Notes: a model not told the origin generated them from the sequence alone. 64,000 bases of DNA from Tiliqua scincoides (GCF_035046505.1 NC_089822.1:108269307-108333306), one strand, 5' to 3'. Counted from the stretch's first letter, positions 47,601 to 62,600 are shown. A program made the numbers and translations.

Positions 47601-50600
47601 ATGATTGAAACAGTTGCTCTTCCATTAGTCTGGAGTGTCCATACAGTAACTGAACATTGGTAACTGACAGCAAGGAAATCTGTGCTGGCACAGTCTGAAT
47701 TGTCCCACAAAGGTAATCTTCTTGCTACATCCTACTTCCACATAAACATGCATAGACAGAATTCTTGTGTTTAACCTCCTCTTAGTCACCATGGCTGCTA
47801 AAGGAGGACTCAGCTGGCCGGTCTTTAAGCTCTCCTTTGCCTTCCTGACATGAATTGTCATGTGCTACAAATTTTGGCAGTGGGAAACAAAGGGCAAGGG
47901 AAAGGCTAACAGGGAATGAATTCAGGTATAATGTGCACACACCGGGCAAGGGAAGCATCACAGTAGGTGGTTGCACTGGATCTATACATATTTGTGTAAA
48001 AGTCTGAAAAAAGCTGCCTGCACACATAGACTGCTAAGTTTGTAGGAAGTTCCTCTTGCAAGTGGAAAGCTAAGTTGTGGAAAGATTGCTATGCAAGTAC
48101 TGTACATCTTTATGCATATGATCTCTTCTCTATAGCTGCTGTAGCCAGGCCTCCCACTGAGATTGGGGCAGCCAAACCCATCTGTCTAGGTAAACAGTTG
48201 GAATGGGGTGGCCAGGTGGGTTTCCTCAGATCAAGCATCAGGGGGCTTGGGTGTGTTTTGTCACATGTGCCATTGGAACCAGCTGCTGGTTCACAAAAGC
48301 CACATCCATTTACTCTTCAATAAGTACAGGGAATGGGATTCCTGGGCCAACACAAGCAGCCAGCAGGAAGGATTGTATTTCTAGCTAGACACATTTAAGG
48401 AATTAATTTTGTTTTATTTGCCCTTTTCACTCCAAGCCAAACTGCAAACTTCGCCAATTTCACAGCCTTGGGGTTTTGTGAGCTTTGAGTAGCATCCCAG
48501 CTGCCTCTTCTGGGCATTACTAGTTACAGCAATCAATTTAGTCAAGATATTTCTCTGTGCCCATCCAGCCAAATCCAGGTATATTCTTTCACCCTTGTTG
48601 TACATTCCTCTGCTCCCTTCTCCATTTGCTTAAATTCCCTTTTTAAAGAACTTTTTATAAACTGGTTAGATTTTGACTCCTTGCCTGCATAGTCTGTTCA
48701 CAGATAATTCCATGGGTTTTCACATCTGAATTATTATTATTATTCACATTTTTATACTGCCCTTCCTCCAAAGTGCTCAGGGCAGCGTACACAGCTGCTC
48801 CCCTCCTTTTGTCCTCATAATAACCCTGTGAGGTAGGTGAGGCTGAGAGAAAGTGACTGGCCCAAGGTCACCCAGGAAGCTTCATGGCTGAGGGGGGATT
48901 CGAACCTGGATCTTCCAAGCCCAAGTCCACCTCCCTACATCACCCTGGCTCTCTGAATGCTCCCAAGCACTACTGCAATTTTATTTCACATAAGAACTCT
49001 CTAGGGTTCTATACTCTTCTGGAAGTGGTGGTTCTTTCCAGAAAGATGGTTGCCTTAGTTTGAGATAGTGGCAGTGGAGTAATGTACCAGATGCCCTTCC
49101 CACAGCAGTAAGGGAAAGAGGAGAGTAGGGTATGTGAGTGCAGGGTGTGTGCTGCAGGGTGTGTGCAGGGTTTGTGAGTGCTAACCACTAGACCCTACTC
49201 GCCTTGGCCTGCAGCCTTTGCCAGCTTCTTCCCTGACAGAAACACGGCACATTTCCTCACCAATTGCACTGATAGTGGCTCGGGCAGAATCCTTTACAAA
49301 AGCTTCAGGCAATTGCAAGGAAATCTCTTCCACCGCTCCATCTCCTGAAAAGAGAAAAAGCCAGGAATGGATACAATTCTTTACAATAATCCAGGTTCAG
49401 TAGCTGCTGTTTATGCAGAACTGTTTCCAAGTCACTCAGTGACCTCTCTCCATACACCACCATGCTAAGCAATTACCAAGCAACTGTAAGCAATTATCCT
49501 GTTGGGTAGGCCTGTGAATAAGATGGGGAGTGGATGGGGAGCTGAGAGACTGAGTGACAGTGGCTGCCCAGCAACATGCATGCTCATCTAGGCCACTCTG
49601 CTCTCCCACCCACCCTCCTCTTAAGCACATGGAGAGTTGCTCACCCTGCTACTGCCCCAATGAATAAATATGTTCCTAGAGCAATTAGAGGACAGAGAAA
49701 ATATGCTTTATCATAGAGCAAGTTACAGAAACATGATCTCCTGAATTGCATTCTCTAAGCCAGTGGTTCTCAAACTTTGAGGGAGCTTTACTCCCTCAGT
49801 AAGTTTTTGCAGGGGAGGGGCAAGGATAGAAAAATGATCCCCAGGATCGCGTCCCTAAAGAGAGGTGAAGGGGGGGGTGCTTGCACTTACATTTACGTAG
49901 TTAGGGCTGCAGGAGTTGAGGGGAGACCTGCACAGCCCTCCGCATGGCTCCCCGAGGCTTGGAACGTTCAAACTGAGACATCGCGAAGCACTTCCGGTTT
50001 CCAGAAAGTACTTTGTGATGTCTCTGTTCGAACATTCCAAGCCTCAGGGAGCCCTGTGGAGGGCTGCGCAGGGCTCCCCTCACCTCCTGCAGCCCTAACT
50101 ACATAAATATAAGTGCAAGCACCCCTCCCCTTAGGGACACGATCCTGGGGGTCGCTTCCCTGCTTCTCCTCTTCCTCTGCCCCTTAAAGGGGCAGGGGAA
50201 GCTTTACACAAACTGGTGGGTCACGACCCACCAGTTTGAGAACCACTGCTCTAAGCCAATTACACTGGCCACTGGCCAAGGTATCCTGAACAAGGGATGC
50301 AGCCGACCCATACCTGAAGAGCAGAGGAATGCATTGTGGGTCTCTTCTTCAAGGGAGCCTTCCGACTGTGGAATGAAAAGGAAGTTGTGGGTTCAGGAAC
50401 TGCTCACCTGGAATCTCCCTCTCCTCTCCACTCCACGCCTTCCTGCACTTGCTTTCTCAATGCCAGGCCCTCAGACTGAGCATAACTCTTGGCATTGCTT
50501 TGCACTGGCCAAAAGAGACATGCTGAGAGTCTCTAAATGACTGGGTCCTAGCCCTGGAAACTAGGAGCCTATGTAGGAGTTCAAAGGCACTCTCCTTCCC

Positions 50601-53600
50601 AGCCACTCTGCAATAACCAAAAGGAAACACTCTCAACAAAAGTATAATCCAGGGTTCTTGAACAGTTGTTGGGCTTGACAGTTGCATGCCAGACTTGGAA
50701 TCGATGATATACTGACCTTGACAAGCAGAGATTTTACCACCGTGTCTGAACGGCCTCGTGCAGGCGTCACAGAGATCTGGTTGCCACACAGATCATGATT
50801 CTCTTCAGCCTCAGCGGTCACTGAGACATTGACATGTCCTGAAAGAAAGTGAAAGTGGCAGAGAAGGCAGAGTACTAGACTCTTGGTCAAGAGCTCAGTG
50901 TGGGACCTTGTGGTCACTTGTGCCTGGTGGGGCAAAACCCAGGTCCAGCCATTACTTCTGCCATTATGAGGACTATGCCCTCTTTGCTAACATCTCCACA
51001 GTACTCCTCTGCACAAGAGATGGAAAGGACACAGATCAGCACACAGAGGCTGAGTGCTTATTGAACGAATTTATGACCACCACCAGCCAGATCTATACCA
51101 ATGCAAACACGACATTAGCAGAAGCTAGGATGGGACAAAATCTTGACTGGGGACAAAACTCAGTCACATCCCCTCCCCCCGTGGTGCTCTGGCAATGAAG
51201 CCACTAGTTGCTCACTGAATAAGTGAGGGAGATGCACTTGGAATTGTCCACATTCCCCTGGTCCACCCCTCCCAGGTACCTCTGCCTCACCTAGTTCCGT
51301 AGCTGTCACATTCCAAGAGAAGGTCTTGGCCTCATCTTCACACAGGCAAGCCGTGAACTGGCAGGTTGGGCATGGCTTCACCTCCAGTTGTTGAGACTCT
51401 GCCAGGTCCACTCTCACCTGGATGCAAAGAAACAATTCACTTGGTATGGGCAATGCAGTCTAGGGTGAGTAGCAACCATTCAGGGGAAAGGATGCAGGCT
51501 AGGCCTGATATGGACACATGTCTGAATTCATACTGGAGACCAGATGCTCATGACTGGCCCACCATTAATAGAGATGGAAAGTTGGGTGATGCACCCAATA
51601 AAATGCCAATGATAGGTGTTCCTCATGTTAAGTAAACACCATATAAGGGTCACAAAGAAATTTCTCCCTAGGTCAGATTGGCTAGTGACTTACAATTTTC
51701 TAGGACAGCAATCCTCAAACCTTTTCATCCCATGCCACTCTAAAATTGTCAAGACACACCATCAGTTTTTTTTTTACAATTGACAAAGCACACCATGCTG
51801 CCAATATAAGGCTCACATCCCTCAGTGGCCCTACAAATAAATGATCCTCACCCAAACTCTCACAGCACACCTGTGGATCATTCATAGCACACCAATATGC
51901 CAAAGGTCTAACTTTTAAGACAGCAGTAGGCCTGTGTAATCATACGTGTACCAATAAAGCTATCTATTGTACACCTCTCCAACTGTAGTTGAGAGGTGGA
52001 GGCCAGTAGGTGGTTGGAAGGTGGATTAGTCTAGATGGCTTTCCAGTCCCTTTCTACTCCATGGCTCTGTCATACACCTTACAGGTTCAGAACATCTTCT
52101 GTTATGATGGAAATATCGAGGTGGGGAAGAGGGAGAGGACAAGATGTTCAAGGGCCTCACACTGCCTGATCTCTGCATTTCTGTGCATCTCTACTTATGG
52201 CAAGGTACAGAAAAGGTTCCCACATGTCATAATGCGCTTTGACAACTCACCGAGGGAAATGTGGAAGTTGCATTTTGCTTTTCTACACAGGCTCTCACCT
52301 GGATGCAGTCCTTCAGGTAATTGAAGACGATGGCCTTTAGCTGCAAAATCTCTCCACGGACCACAGAATATGGCACTAGCAGATCCGCAAAGAATGGCTG
52401 GAAGACTGTGAGGCCGGCTTGTTCAGAAAGTCCGAAGCCAATATCAGCTACACAGAATGCATTGACTTTCCACTCCGTGATGGTGTCTGGAACTGTCACT
52501 GGGTGAGTTGCTTTCCCCTCCTGACTAAAAAAAATTAGAAAAACAATTAACATTTCATCGACAACAAAACTCAGACCAATTGTCTGGATTTTTATCATTG
52601 CTACAGCAAAACTGGGTTTCAGGTTACATAGCCGTAGTCTAAGGCAGTGGTTCTCGAACTTTTCTGGCTCACGCCTTCCCTGATCCTTGTAGCCATTGGC
52701 CACGGCTCCCCATTACAACACCTCACCTCAGTTACCCCCAAAATGGGGATTAAGGTGTTATAATTATACACTAGAAACAAAATAAAGCTGCCAGCACTCT
52801 GAGGCTGCAATCCTAACCACACTTACCTGAGAGTAAGCCCCATTGAACAAAATAGGACTTACTTCTGAATAGACCTGGTTAGGATTGTGCCCTGAGTTTG
52901 TTAGCAGCACACCTGGAGGGTTTTGGAAAGAGAGGGGGGAAGTGATGAATTTGCTGTGGGAGGGGAAGACTTTGTTTTGTGTGTATCTGCTAATTGCAAA
53001 CTGATGCAAACTGAGACCTAGAGACTGTTTGGCTGGAATCCTAACCCCACTTTCCTGGAAGTAAGTCCCATTGAACACAATAGGACCTACTTCTGAGTAA
53101 ACCTAGCTAGGATTGTGCCTTTTGTCTTACAATAGCAGCCAACAGAGTACCCCCCCCCCCAAAGGAGGCAGGAGGAAAAGGGGATGGCTGAAAAGGAATG
53201 GGGATTTTTTATTTTTAATCAATTTTTGGAGACAAAGCCATCAAGAGTGGCTTTTTTTCTTTTTTGAAGGGGGAGGAAAAAGAGAAAGGTGAGGATCCTT
53301 GGTTAAGCTGAACAGACCCCAAGCCTAGCTGGGTCTACTCAGAAGTAAGCCCCATTTGAGTCAATGGGGCTTACTCCCAGGAAAGTGTGGAAAGGATTGC
53401 AGCCACACCCAGCAAGATTACAACTCACCCCAAAGTAGATGGGGGCTGCTCACACACATACACCCAACATGCAGATGCCACACCTGTTCCCCCCAGGCAA
53501 GACGGAGGGATGCAGGCTGAGGCATTTGGACACCTCCCCCCCCCCCACTAGGAGCAGGCTGGTTCCTTCCTTCCCAAGCAGCCTTGACCAATTCCAGAAT

Positions 53601-56600
53601 GCCCAGGGCGAGGGGCACACTGGGAAATGTAGTCAGGCAAGGGCAAGGTTGCACATGGAGAGAGCTCCATGATAAGATGCGGCACCTCTGCCTGCCCAGC
53701 CAGCCTTCTCTCCCACCTCCCCCCACCGTGTTTCAGCGCCCTCCCAGCCTCATGCTGCCCCACCCACCTCGTTCACAGCTGCAGAAAAGCAGCAAGTCAG
53801 CAGGCAGCATGTGCAGCTGAGCAGAGCAGCCTCTCTCCCCAAGATGCCTGGTGACGCCCCTGGAGGCTAGCCATGCCTCACTAGAGAGGCAGGACGCACA
53901 GATTGAATACCTCAGGTCTAGGGGAAGCTGGCTTAGAAAACCATTTTGGAAGAACCTGAATTCTATCATAGGCCCTAGTCAAAACAGACAGCAGGGAAAC
54001 TATCATGTAGGGATTTTTATTCCTAGAATGCTGTCATATAATGTCTCCTCTAAACCGTTGTGTGAGACAGATTACCATAAATAGCACAAAATCATGCACT
54101 ACACTCATCCAACCATAGCCAGGATGGCGAGAGCAGGGCTACAGGAAATACTAGAGTCCAGGGGTGGCATCAGAGGTCAGCTGGGTTGGACACTGCTTAA
54201 GGGCCCACCTGGTTAACCCCTGAAGCACCCTAGTAGCCACCCTTTATGGTGTACAGTGGCAGAGCAATGTATTTGGCAGAGTGTGTTACTCTATTGCTTC
54301 CAAGCAGGAGCTGGGGGGGGCATGAGAGATGGAGGGAAAGCCCTAATTTCGTGCAGGCTTTCCTGCTTCTCCTTTCCTTCAGTCAATCGGTTTACTCCTC
54401 TTCAACCCTCTGCATCCAGAATGGAAGTGAAGGAAGAAGAGACTCTCATGGGCTCCTTTCCCCTATCCCTTCAGCCAACCAGGTAGCTCCCAGGGTCTCC
54501 CTTGAACTCAGTTTTCAAGTATCTGCCAACTCACACTCTACCTTGCTCAGGTGATCAAAAATCAGGCAGGTAAGCTGGTAATCAAACTGGGGGAGATGGA
54601 AGAATGCAGGTTACATATGTTGAGAGGAAAAAGAACCTTGCCTGGGGGTTGCCCACTATGTGGCCCTGGTTTAGCCTCCTAATTTTGTAGCATTTTTTTT
54701 TCTGAAGTGCAGTTGCATGTATACTAGGCGCTCAGGCTGGTTAGTCTCTTGAAATTCTGACTTTTTAAAAATACAATTTAAATACTTTTTAACTATATAA
54801 CAATTTAACAATGGAGAAGGAAACGTGGGAGGGGGGTAATGAATATTGAGCAAGCGGTTATGTACAGACTTAAATGCTAGAAGAGTATTTCTTCAGAGCC
54901 AGAAAGACAAAGTTGCTGCTTTCTTTAGTCTGTTTGATTTAGCCACATGACAACTCATAATGGACTATGATGTCTACCATGGTGCATCAATTGTGCTTGT
55001 GAACACTTTCACTCATGAACTGGGCACAGGAGACTTCTGGTCTTTTCTAACCATTCTCTGTTGTTGTTTTTTCCTCCACAGACTTCCTGCAATCTCGCAC
55101 CCAGTCTGTCCAATCCAGTGTGTCAAAATGTACTGGAGACAAACCTTGAGGTAGGTGTTGAATGGCAGGACTCTGACGGCACAATCCTATCCTTGGCCAG
55201 TCTGCAGGCCACAGCAGCAGTAACACAGCATCCGCTGAATTCTGCAGACCAGCCAGAGAGGTAATTAAACAAAATTCTTACTTACATACGCTGTCGTGCA
55301 ATGGTTCCAAAATGGGTCTACTCAGATCTGTGCCAGCTCTTTGGCTGATACAAATCCAAGTGGACCCAAGAAGGCGTGCTGAGGTTAGGCAGGTGGCATA
55401 GGATAGCAGCAGCATCTCTGCTGCCAATATCTGCCCCCTGTCCTTCCCTGACACACGTCCCGGCTGCCCCAATCCCCACCCCAATCCTCCCTCTCTCTGC
55501 CCTGATCCTTCCCCTCTCCATCCACAGTCCATCCCTAGGGCCAACTCATCTCCTCCCACTGTGGCTAGGTGCTCTGGTGGTGAGCATACACAGTTGCCAG
55601 CCTTTCACGCTGGCATCCCTGCTGTGTGTGTTGTTGCTGCAGCCACAGGACTGACAGAGAGGGCCTTCTGCTGACGAAACCCATAGGACTGGGCTGTAAG
55701 CCTGTGGGGCTGCTGTGTTAACTTACTGCTTACAAATAAATTATTAGGTGATTAAATTAATAAGAGCCCAATCCCGCATGGAGCCGTGCCGCAGACCACA
55801 GTCGCATATGTGCCATAAGGCACGTTTGCGGGGCTTACCGCCAGGCTCCCACCAGAGCTGGGCTAGCACGCAGCGGTCGCCCGGGTTCCACGGTGCGGTG
55901 GTCTCCCGGACCAGCAGGCTGCAGAACTGCGGAGGCATGCGGGGGCATGGCCAGGGGCATGGGGGAGGCCTTCCGGGAAGGGGGGAGGCATGCCAGAGGT
56001 GGGCGGGAGGTGTGTCGGGGGAAGGGAGAGAGGCGGATCCACGGAGCTGTGCTCCACAGGATCCAGGGCACTCGTGCAGGGCTGCCGCCCTACACGAGCA
56101 TTTTTACAAGCAACATTTTGGTCGGCGCTTAAGAGAGTAGCCCCATTGCGGGGCTGCTTCCCTTACTCGGGGGAAGGGGACGAACATGCCCTTCTCCCAA
56201 GGTGCCTCCTGCGGTAGCGTGGGAGGCGCAGGATTCGGTGGAAGCCCTCCTCGGAGCCGCTGAGCCTGGGCGCTGCGGGCAGCTCAGGATTGGGCTGTAA
56301 ATTAGCACCCTTCAACTCTCAGGGTGTCTGAGGGGAACCAATGTCCAGATGTATTAGTGCAAACTCACCTAATATATAGGAATGGAGACAAACATTGAGG
56401 AAAAACAAAACAGTTCTCCTTTACTTGTCCTTTTGTTCTGTTAGTGACACAATATATGCTTTTTGCTTCGGGACATACAATGGGCGTACTCAGTAAAGAA
56501 AAAGGGCCAAGATGCAGATGGGACTTAAGGCAAAGAATTCTGCCCACTCTTGAAACTAGATGTGGTTTTGATTTACATTGAATGAACAAAGATCAATACT

Positions 56601-59600
56601 CATGGTCAGTAGGCAGGTGACATACTCAGTGACAGTGTTTGGTTCTCTCCCTAGAAATGTTTGGGTTCGACTTACTTGACAGGGACCAGATGCCAAATCC
56701 ATGACTCAGGAAAGTTTGTCCTGGGTTTGGCTTTTTCCTTCTTGGGCTCTGCTGCAGTCTCAGAAACAAAAGGCACTGCCTGATGTACAACAGGAAAAGG
56801 CTGAGGAAATAAGCCACCTGAGAGTTCTGCAGGGAGAAATGAAGGTGGTAAGCTGCTCAGTTAAAGGTAGGGTCAGTGAAAGGCTGGCAAAGTTGTAAGA
56901 GAACATGATGATGGCAGCTTTAGGCCAACATCAGTCCTATCAACACTAAATGGAGAATTGTGTGGCTACAGTAGTAATTCAAGTACTAGAATGTTGGGGG
57001 GGGGATCTCATTCAATCTGACAGAATGTCATCATGAAAAAAGAGATTATCAACAGAAATCAGATGCATTTGAACCTTGGAAAGCAGAGTCTGAGAAAAGA
57101 AATAAGGCCAGAACTTTCAAAAACTGGCCTCTGCATTAACAGCAGTAAAATAGTCCAAGGAGTGTCATTCTCACCATTGTTTCGGGCAGATGTGAAAAGC
57201 TGTCTCTCATGTATGGGATCACAGGAAACAGGCTTCTTAATTTCGCTGTTGGTAAAAATTTTCAGCCTCAGAGACTGTGGGAAACCAGAAGAGTAGAACA
57301 GTTACTACTGGAACCAACAACTAAAGAAAACTTCAGCAAGTTTATTGCTATTAGTGATCAGGGAAGCACTGCAAAATGCCCTGTGCTCCTGCAATGAAAC
57401 TGCCAGGCCAGGGATGGCCCAACCAGGTCCACTTTCCAATGCAGTGACTTGTCACTGCCATCTCTGCCAGGGTGCACACAGTTGCAATAAACAAAAAATC
57501 TAGCCCCTTGCCTCCTCACCTTCTGTGTTCATTCTATCACACAGCAGTTTTTGGAAAAAAGGAAGTACGGGACTTCCTATTTTTAGAAGCAGGCCACCTC
57601 AGAATGCCAGGCACAATGGAGTGGCAACAGGATGCAGGTACCTTGTTGTCTTGTGTGCTCCTTGAGGCATCTGGTGGGCCACTGTGAGATACAGGAAGCT
57701 GGACAAGATGGGTCTGTGGCCTGAACCAGCAGGGCTCTTCTTATGTTCTATTTTATTTAAAAGGGGCCATGTGAGAAAGGAGTGAGGTGAGGGGATAGGG
57801 AAGCACTCCTTCCTTGCATGAAGTTCAAAGTTTAAACTACAAAGGGAAAATGTCTCTTTAAACCCCATACAAGGAAGAAGCCATTTGGTCCCCCAACACT
57901 TTGCTCCTTCCTCACACAGAGTTTGAAGTTTAAAGGGACACAGATGAGTGTGGCTTCAAACACAGTGGGCCTGCCGGAGGGATGCAGTGGTAGGCTCAAA
58001 GTAAAGGGCACCCCAAATCTGCCACTCCCAGTGCTACCTGCCGTGAAACAGAGCTATGTATCATCAACACACCAATCCTATCCAACTGGCTGCTGCAGCC
58101 AGTGGCGTCACTAGGGTTCGCGTTACCTGGTGCGGGATGCCAGCACGTCACCCCCCATGCAGTGGGCGGGCCAACACCCTAGGTGGTGGGCGTGGTGATT
58201 ACCATCACTCCGCCTCCACTGGTTTTTTGGCTGTACCTTTTGATAGAACAAACATAGAACACATGCTGCACAAAATTACGCATTGATTGATCTATAACAT
58301 GCTGGTATTATTCCTCCAAACTGTGATTTTAGTGATTTTCACTAGTGGTGTCTCACACACACACACACACACACACACACCCCAGGGTGTCAACTTACTC
58401 TTATTGCAGCAGTTCTCAAACTTTTAGCACTGGGACCCACTTTTTAGAATGACAATCTGTCCAAGTCCCACCAGAAGTGATGTCATGGTGGAAGTGCAAA
58501 TTAAAATAAATAAGTATAAATAATTAAAGTAAAATAATTAAATAAGCAGAAGCCAGCCCTGTTCCACCAAGTGAATTTCCTCTGTAGCCTGCCTGCAATA
58601 ACACCCCCCCTCCAAAATCAGTCAGGTTTTCAGCTCTACCCAGTGCCATGTTTAATTTAAGAACTTCTGTTTAAACCAGATGACTGTCAGGATCCACCTG
58701 GCTTTGCAAGTTTCAGAAAAGTTAACCTGATCAGCTGAAGCCTCTGTTTTGATCCTTTTGGGGGGGGGGGGCGGGAGGCTGCCTTCTGGAGCATTTGTGG
58801 AGCTCCAATTCCAACAGATCAGGACCATTCTGGTGACTTCACATTCCCCTTTGCCTGGCTTGACCACCAGCCAAGGCATGTTTGCTTACTCACGAGTAAA
58901 CATGACCATGAGGCTTAGTTTTGCTTTCCATACGGTTCAATACATTAGTCTGCTTGGAGGGAGAGACTTCCTTCTCAGGTGTTTTTGGGGTCTGCATGCA
59001 TTGGATCAGGATCATTGTGGTGTTGTTGGATTCCTCTCAGCCTGCCCTTTCCGACGAACTAAGGCACGTTCACCTACTCGCAAGTAAATGCGTGATACGG
59101 CTCAGTTTCACTTTCCATAGGGCTCCATGCATTTTTTGTTCCCTGGTTTTTTGCCATAACTTTTGATAGAAAGGAGATTTCACTCTGGTTTGTTGCACTG
59201 CATTCCACTCAAAATTCCGCATCGAACGGTATATAATATGATGGGGTTATTCCTAACCACCGCGATTTTAGCGTGTCACCCCCCAGTGCGCGTCACCCCC
59301 CTTGCACGTCACCCAGTGCGGCCTGCACCCCCTGCACCTCCCTAGAGACACCACTGGTTGCAGCTGTGCCAATGGGGTGTGTGCTACCTCCTGAAGTGGT
59401 GAGGCAGTCATGAAGGCCTCAGGCAAAAGGAACATTTGCTCCCTTACCTCAGGGCTGCATTGTGGCTGCTTCGGCACTGGATAGGATTGGGCCCAAGAAT
59501 CTTCATTTCAAACCTCCAGATGACCTCACTCAGTGGTTTCATGTAGATATTAAAAAGCACAGGTAGCAAAACGGAACCCTGCAGTCCCTTAGAGCATAAT

Positions 59601-62600
59601 AGCCATGTGGTAAAGCAAGAGTCCCACTGGACTATTTTTGTGAGTTGACCACAATGCAGGGCCTGCAAGCCCTGGCCCCACAGTCTATCCAAGAAAGTCC
59701 AGGAGAATGGACAAGGTCCCACTTCCCTGTTACAGTAAAGGTCACCCATCAAGGCGACAAAGGCTGTTTCAGTGCTATAACCAGACTGGAACCAGACTGA
59801 AATGGATCAAAAAATAAAGGGAGGGACCCCTGTACTGAAGGATGACAATGAAGAACACAGTCAACTTAATCTGAAAATGTTTGGCCATCCTTATGCCAGA
59901 GTGTGTTGCTGTAGCTTGGGAAAATAAATACAACAGGTTTGGCAGGAGCCTGAAGGAAGAGTAGATGCCACTCACCTTGAACAGACTGTAAACATCAGCC
60001 TCACTCTGATACCAAGGAGCAACTCTCAAAGAACGTTTTTGCTTTTGTCCCCTGGGGAGCAAGCAAGGATATGGCTCAAAGTCTTCCAAATGATAGACAA
60101 ATCCTCTTCCAGAAATGGTATAATCATCAAATGAAAATGGATTCCTATATACCTGGAAACAGAAATAGCAGAAATAAGTTGGAATTGAGGAAACACACTA
60201 TATTTAATGTTGACGAAATAGAATTCCGCAGGTCTGGTGTCCATGGCATAACCATGGTGTTTTGTGGTGTATTATTGAAAGGCCTGATCTCTGCCGACAG
60301 CTCTTGGCAATTCAACCGTAGCTACCAGACTTTCACCAGTAATATCTTAAAGGTAAAAAGGCACTGGAAAGAGGAAGTAGAAGGCTAACTAGGTAAAGAA
60401 AAAAAACAAGCTGCGAGGGTGCTGTAGGAGTGGTATGATAATGACATGACTTCCAAATTTTTCCAAGTTATGGGGGGGGAAGGGAAATGTTTAAGGACAT
60501 TTCCAGAGGGTTAGTGTGTTGCTACAAAAACAACAAAATAGTCTCATAGCACAAATGCTTTTCCTTTTCTATGATTTCCTGTAGTCTGATATAGTTCACA
60601 CATTTTGGATAATAAATGTTTAATGAGGGACACAAAAGCCTTGTCCTCATACCAACTACATTACATAAGCCAGCAATTTTCAGCCTTATTCATCTCATGG
60701 CACAGTGACAAGGCATTAAAATTGCCAAGGAACACCATGCTGCTGGTAGGCAGATCACATCACCCAGTGGCCCTACTAATAAATGACCATCCCCCAAACT
60801 CCCACAGCACACCTGCAGACCATTTGCGGTACACCAGTGTGCCACGGCACAGTGGTTGAAAGTTGTTCAAATAACTTTTTAGAACTAACATTTTATTTTA
60901 CGGCCACAGGGGCTGAGTACTTCCCCTGATGTACCTGCTCAAGTACATACACATTTAAAAATGGGGGGGGGGGGGTTGCCTGTAATTTGATTTTTTTTTC
61001 CCTTTGGAAACTGTGCATTTGACCTCTCCAGTGCAGGAGAACAAGTTTTGCCCCTCCCTCAGTATGTTATTTGGGAATGAAAATGCACCAATTCACAAAG
61101 AATAAAAAAAGAACGTTTCTTTTTTCCCCACAAACAAGGAAGTTTTAATGGCAATAGAGGTAGAAAGACGGCAATACGGATTCCACACTAGCTATTTTGA
61201 CTGGAACTGCTGTTTTTAATTCATTTTCCTTATTAGATCAGACAACACTGTTGCCAATGTGTTGCATACCAGTGATTTCTGAGTTGTTCCCTCATTTTTT
61301 TCAGGCCTGATTTACACTAACTTTTCCATCTTCAGAATTGAACCACTCACTTGTCTGGTGTGCAGTGGCAAAGCACAAATGATCTGACTTCATATGTTAC
61401 TTTTACAGCATGGTCTAGGTTTTTCTTTTCGTTTTAAATAATTTTCATTACTCAACTGTGGTGGTGAGCTGCCTGTGAGGCAGCAAATGCCAATTTTTAA
61501 TTCTTGTTCATACCAATTGCTCCGGGGGGGAGCAAGCAGGGGATTGACTTCATTCGGCTGAGCTGCTTCTCCACAACTCAGCACATACCTTTCCCCAGAG
61601 CCTGAAGAACGTACGTGTGTGCATGTGTAGAGCTGCAGAAAAACAAGATACATTTGCAGCTGTGATACATCTGCAGCTGTGTCTCCCCACCCTTTCCCAG
61701 GATCAGGTTTTCTGGCAGGGAGGGAGTCAGTGCTTAGAAGTAGCTAAGGAAAAGAGCAGCTGCTTCATACCTCCAGGAGAAGGAAATGGCAGCGGAGTTA
61801 TATATGGCTGGGGGGGGGCTGTCAGAAAAAGGAACAGAGCTCCTGAGTCACATTTTATCTTCACTTGCTCTTAGCACCAGCAGTCATAGCTATGCTAACC
61901 TATCCCCTTCCTTCTGCAATAGTGGTAATCCCAGCTGACCATTTCTCCACCTCAGAAAGCAAACTGGCATTTTGAAATGGAAGCGTATGGGCTGGAAATT
62001 TAAAAACTGGGAAAAGGAAAAGCAGGATCTTCACCAAAAGCAACCTACTCCTGACTAATAATAATAATAATAATAATAATACAGGTATTTCTATACCGCC
62101 TTTCTTGGTCCTCAGATTTCTCCTTAGACTTTATTCAAGGCAGTTTACATAGGCAGGCAAATTAAATCCCCGTAGGGATTTTTACAATTTGAAAGAAGGT
62201 TTCTATCTTTCAAGAAACCACAACATTCCGATGTTTCTTTCTTGATCTGGTCACACATTCTGGCATTGTATTCATTTACAATAAGAGTAAACATATTAGG
62301 GTCCAGGGCCAGCCTTGGGAACTGTGGGGCCCAATTGGAAACATTTTTTATGGGGCCCCAAGGTTCACAGCTAAGGTCTGTAGAATCTTAGGGACATAAG
62401 CAACATTTATTATGGACTTTCTGAGGTAGTATGGAAAGCAATCAAAATGTGTGGTTAAAAAAATGCATTTGAGTTAATGGACCAAATGGATCTAAGCACA
62501 TCTTAATATAAGATGTGCACCCACATGTAAGCTTACAAGTAAACAAATAAAATGTGTAAGACTACCTATGAAGTGTAAATACAGTAGTTACAAAACCACT

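Noticed and set aside
59444-59752. A 102-residue frame as a gene next to the A2ML1 exon
   Set aside because: The [14 protein letters not shown] block shows it is an old LINE reverse-transcriptase piece in antisense to plus-strand reading.
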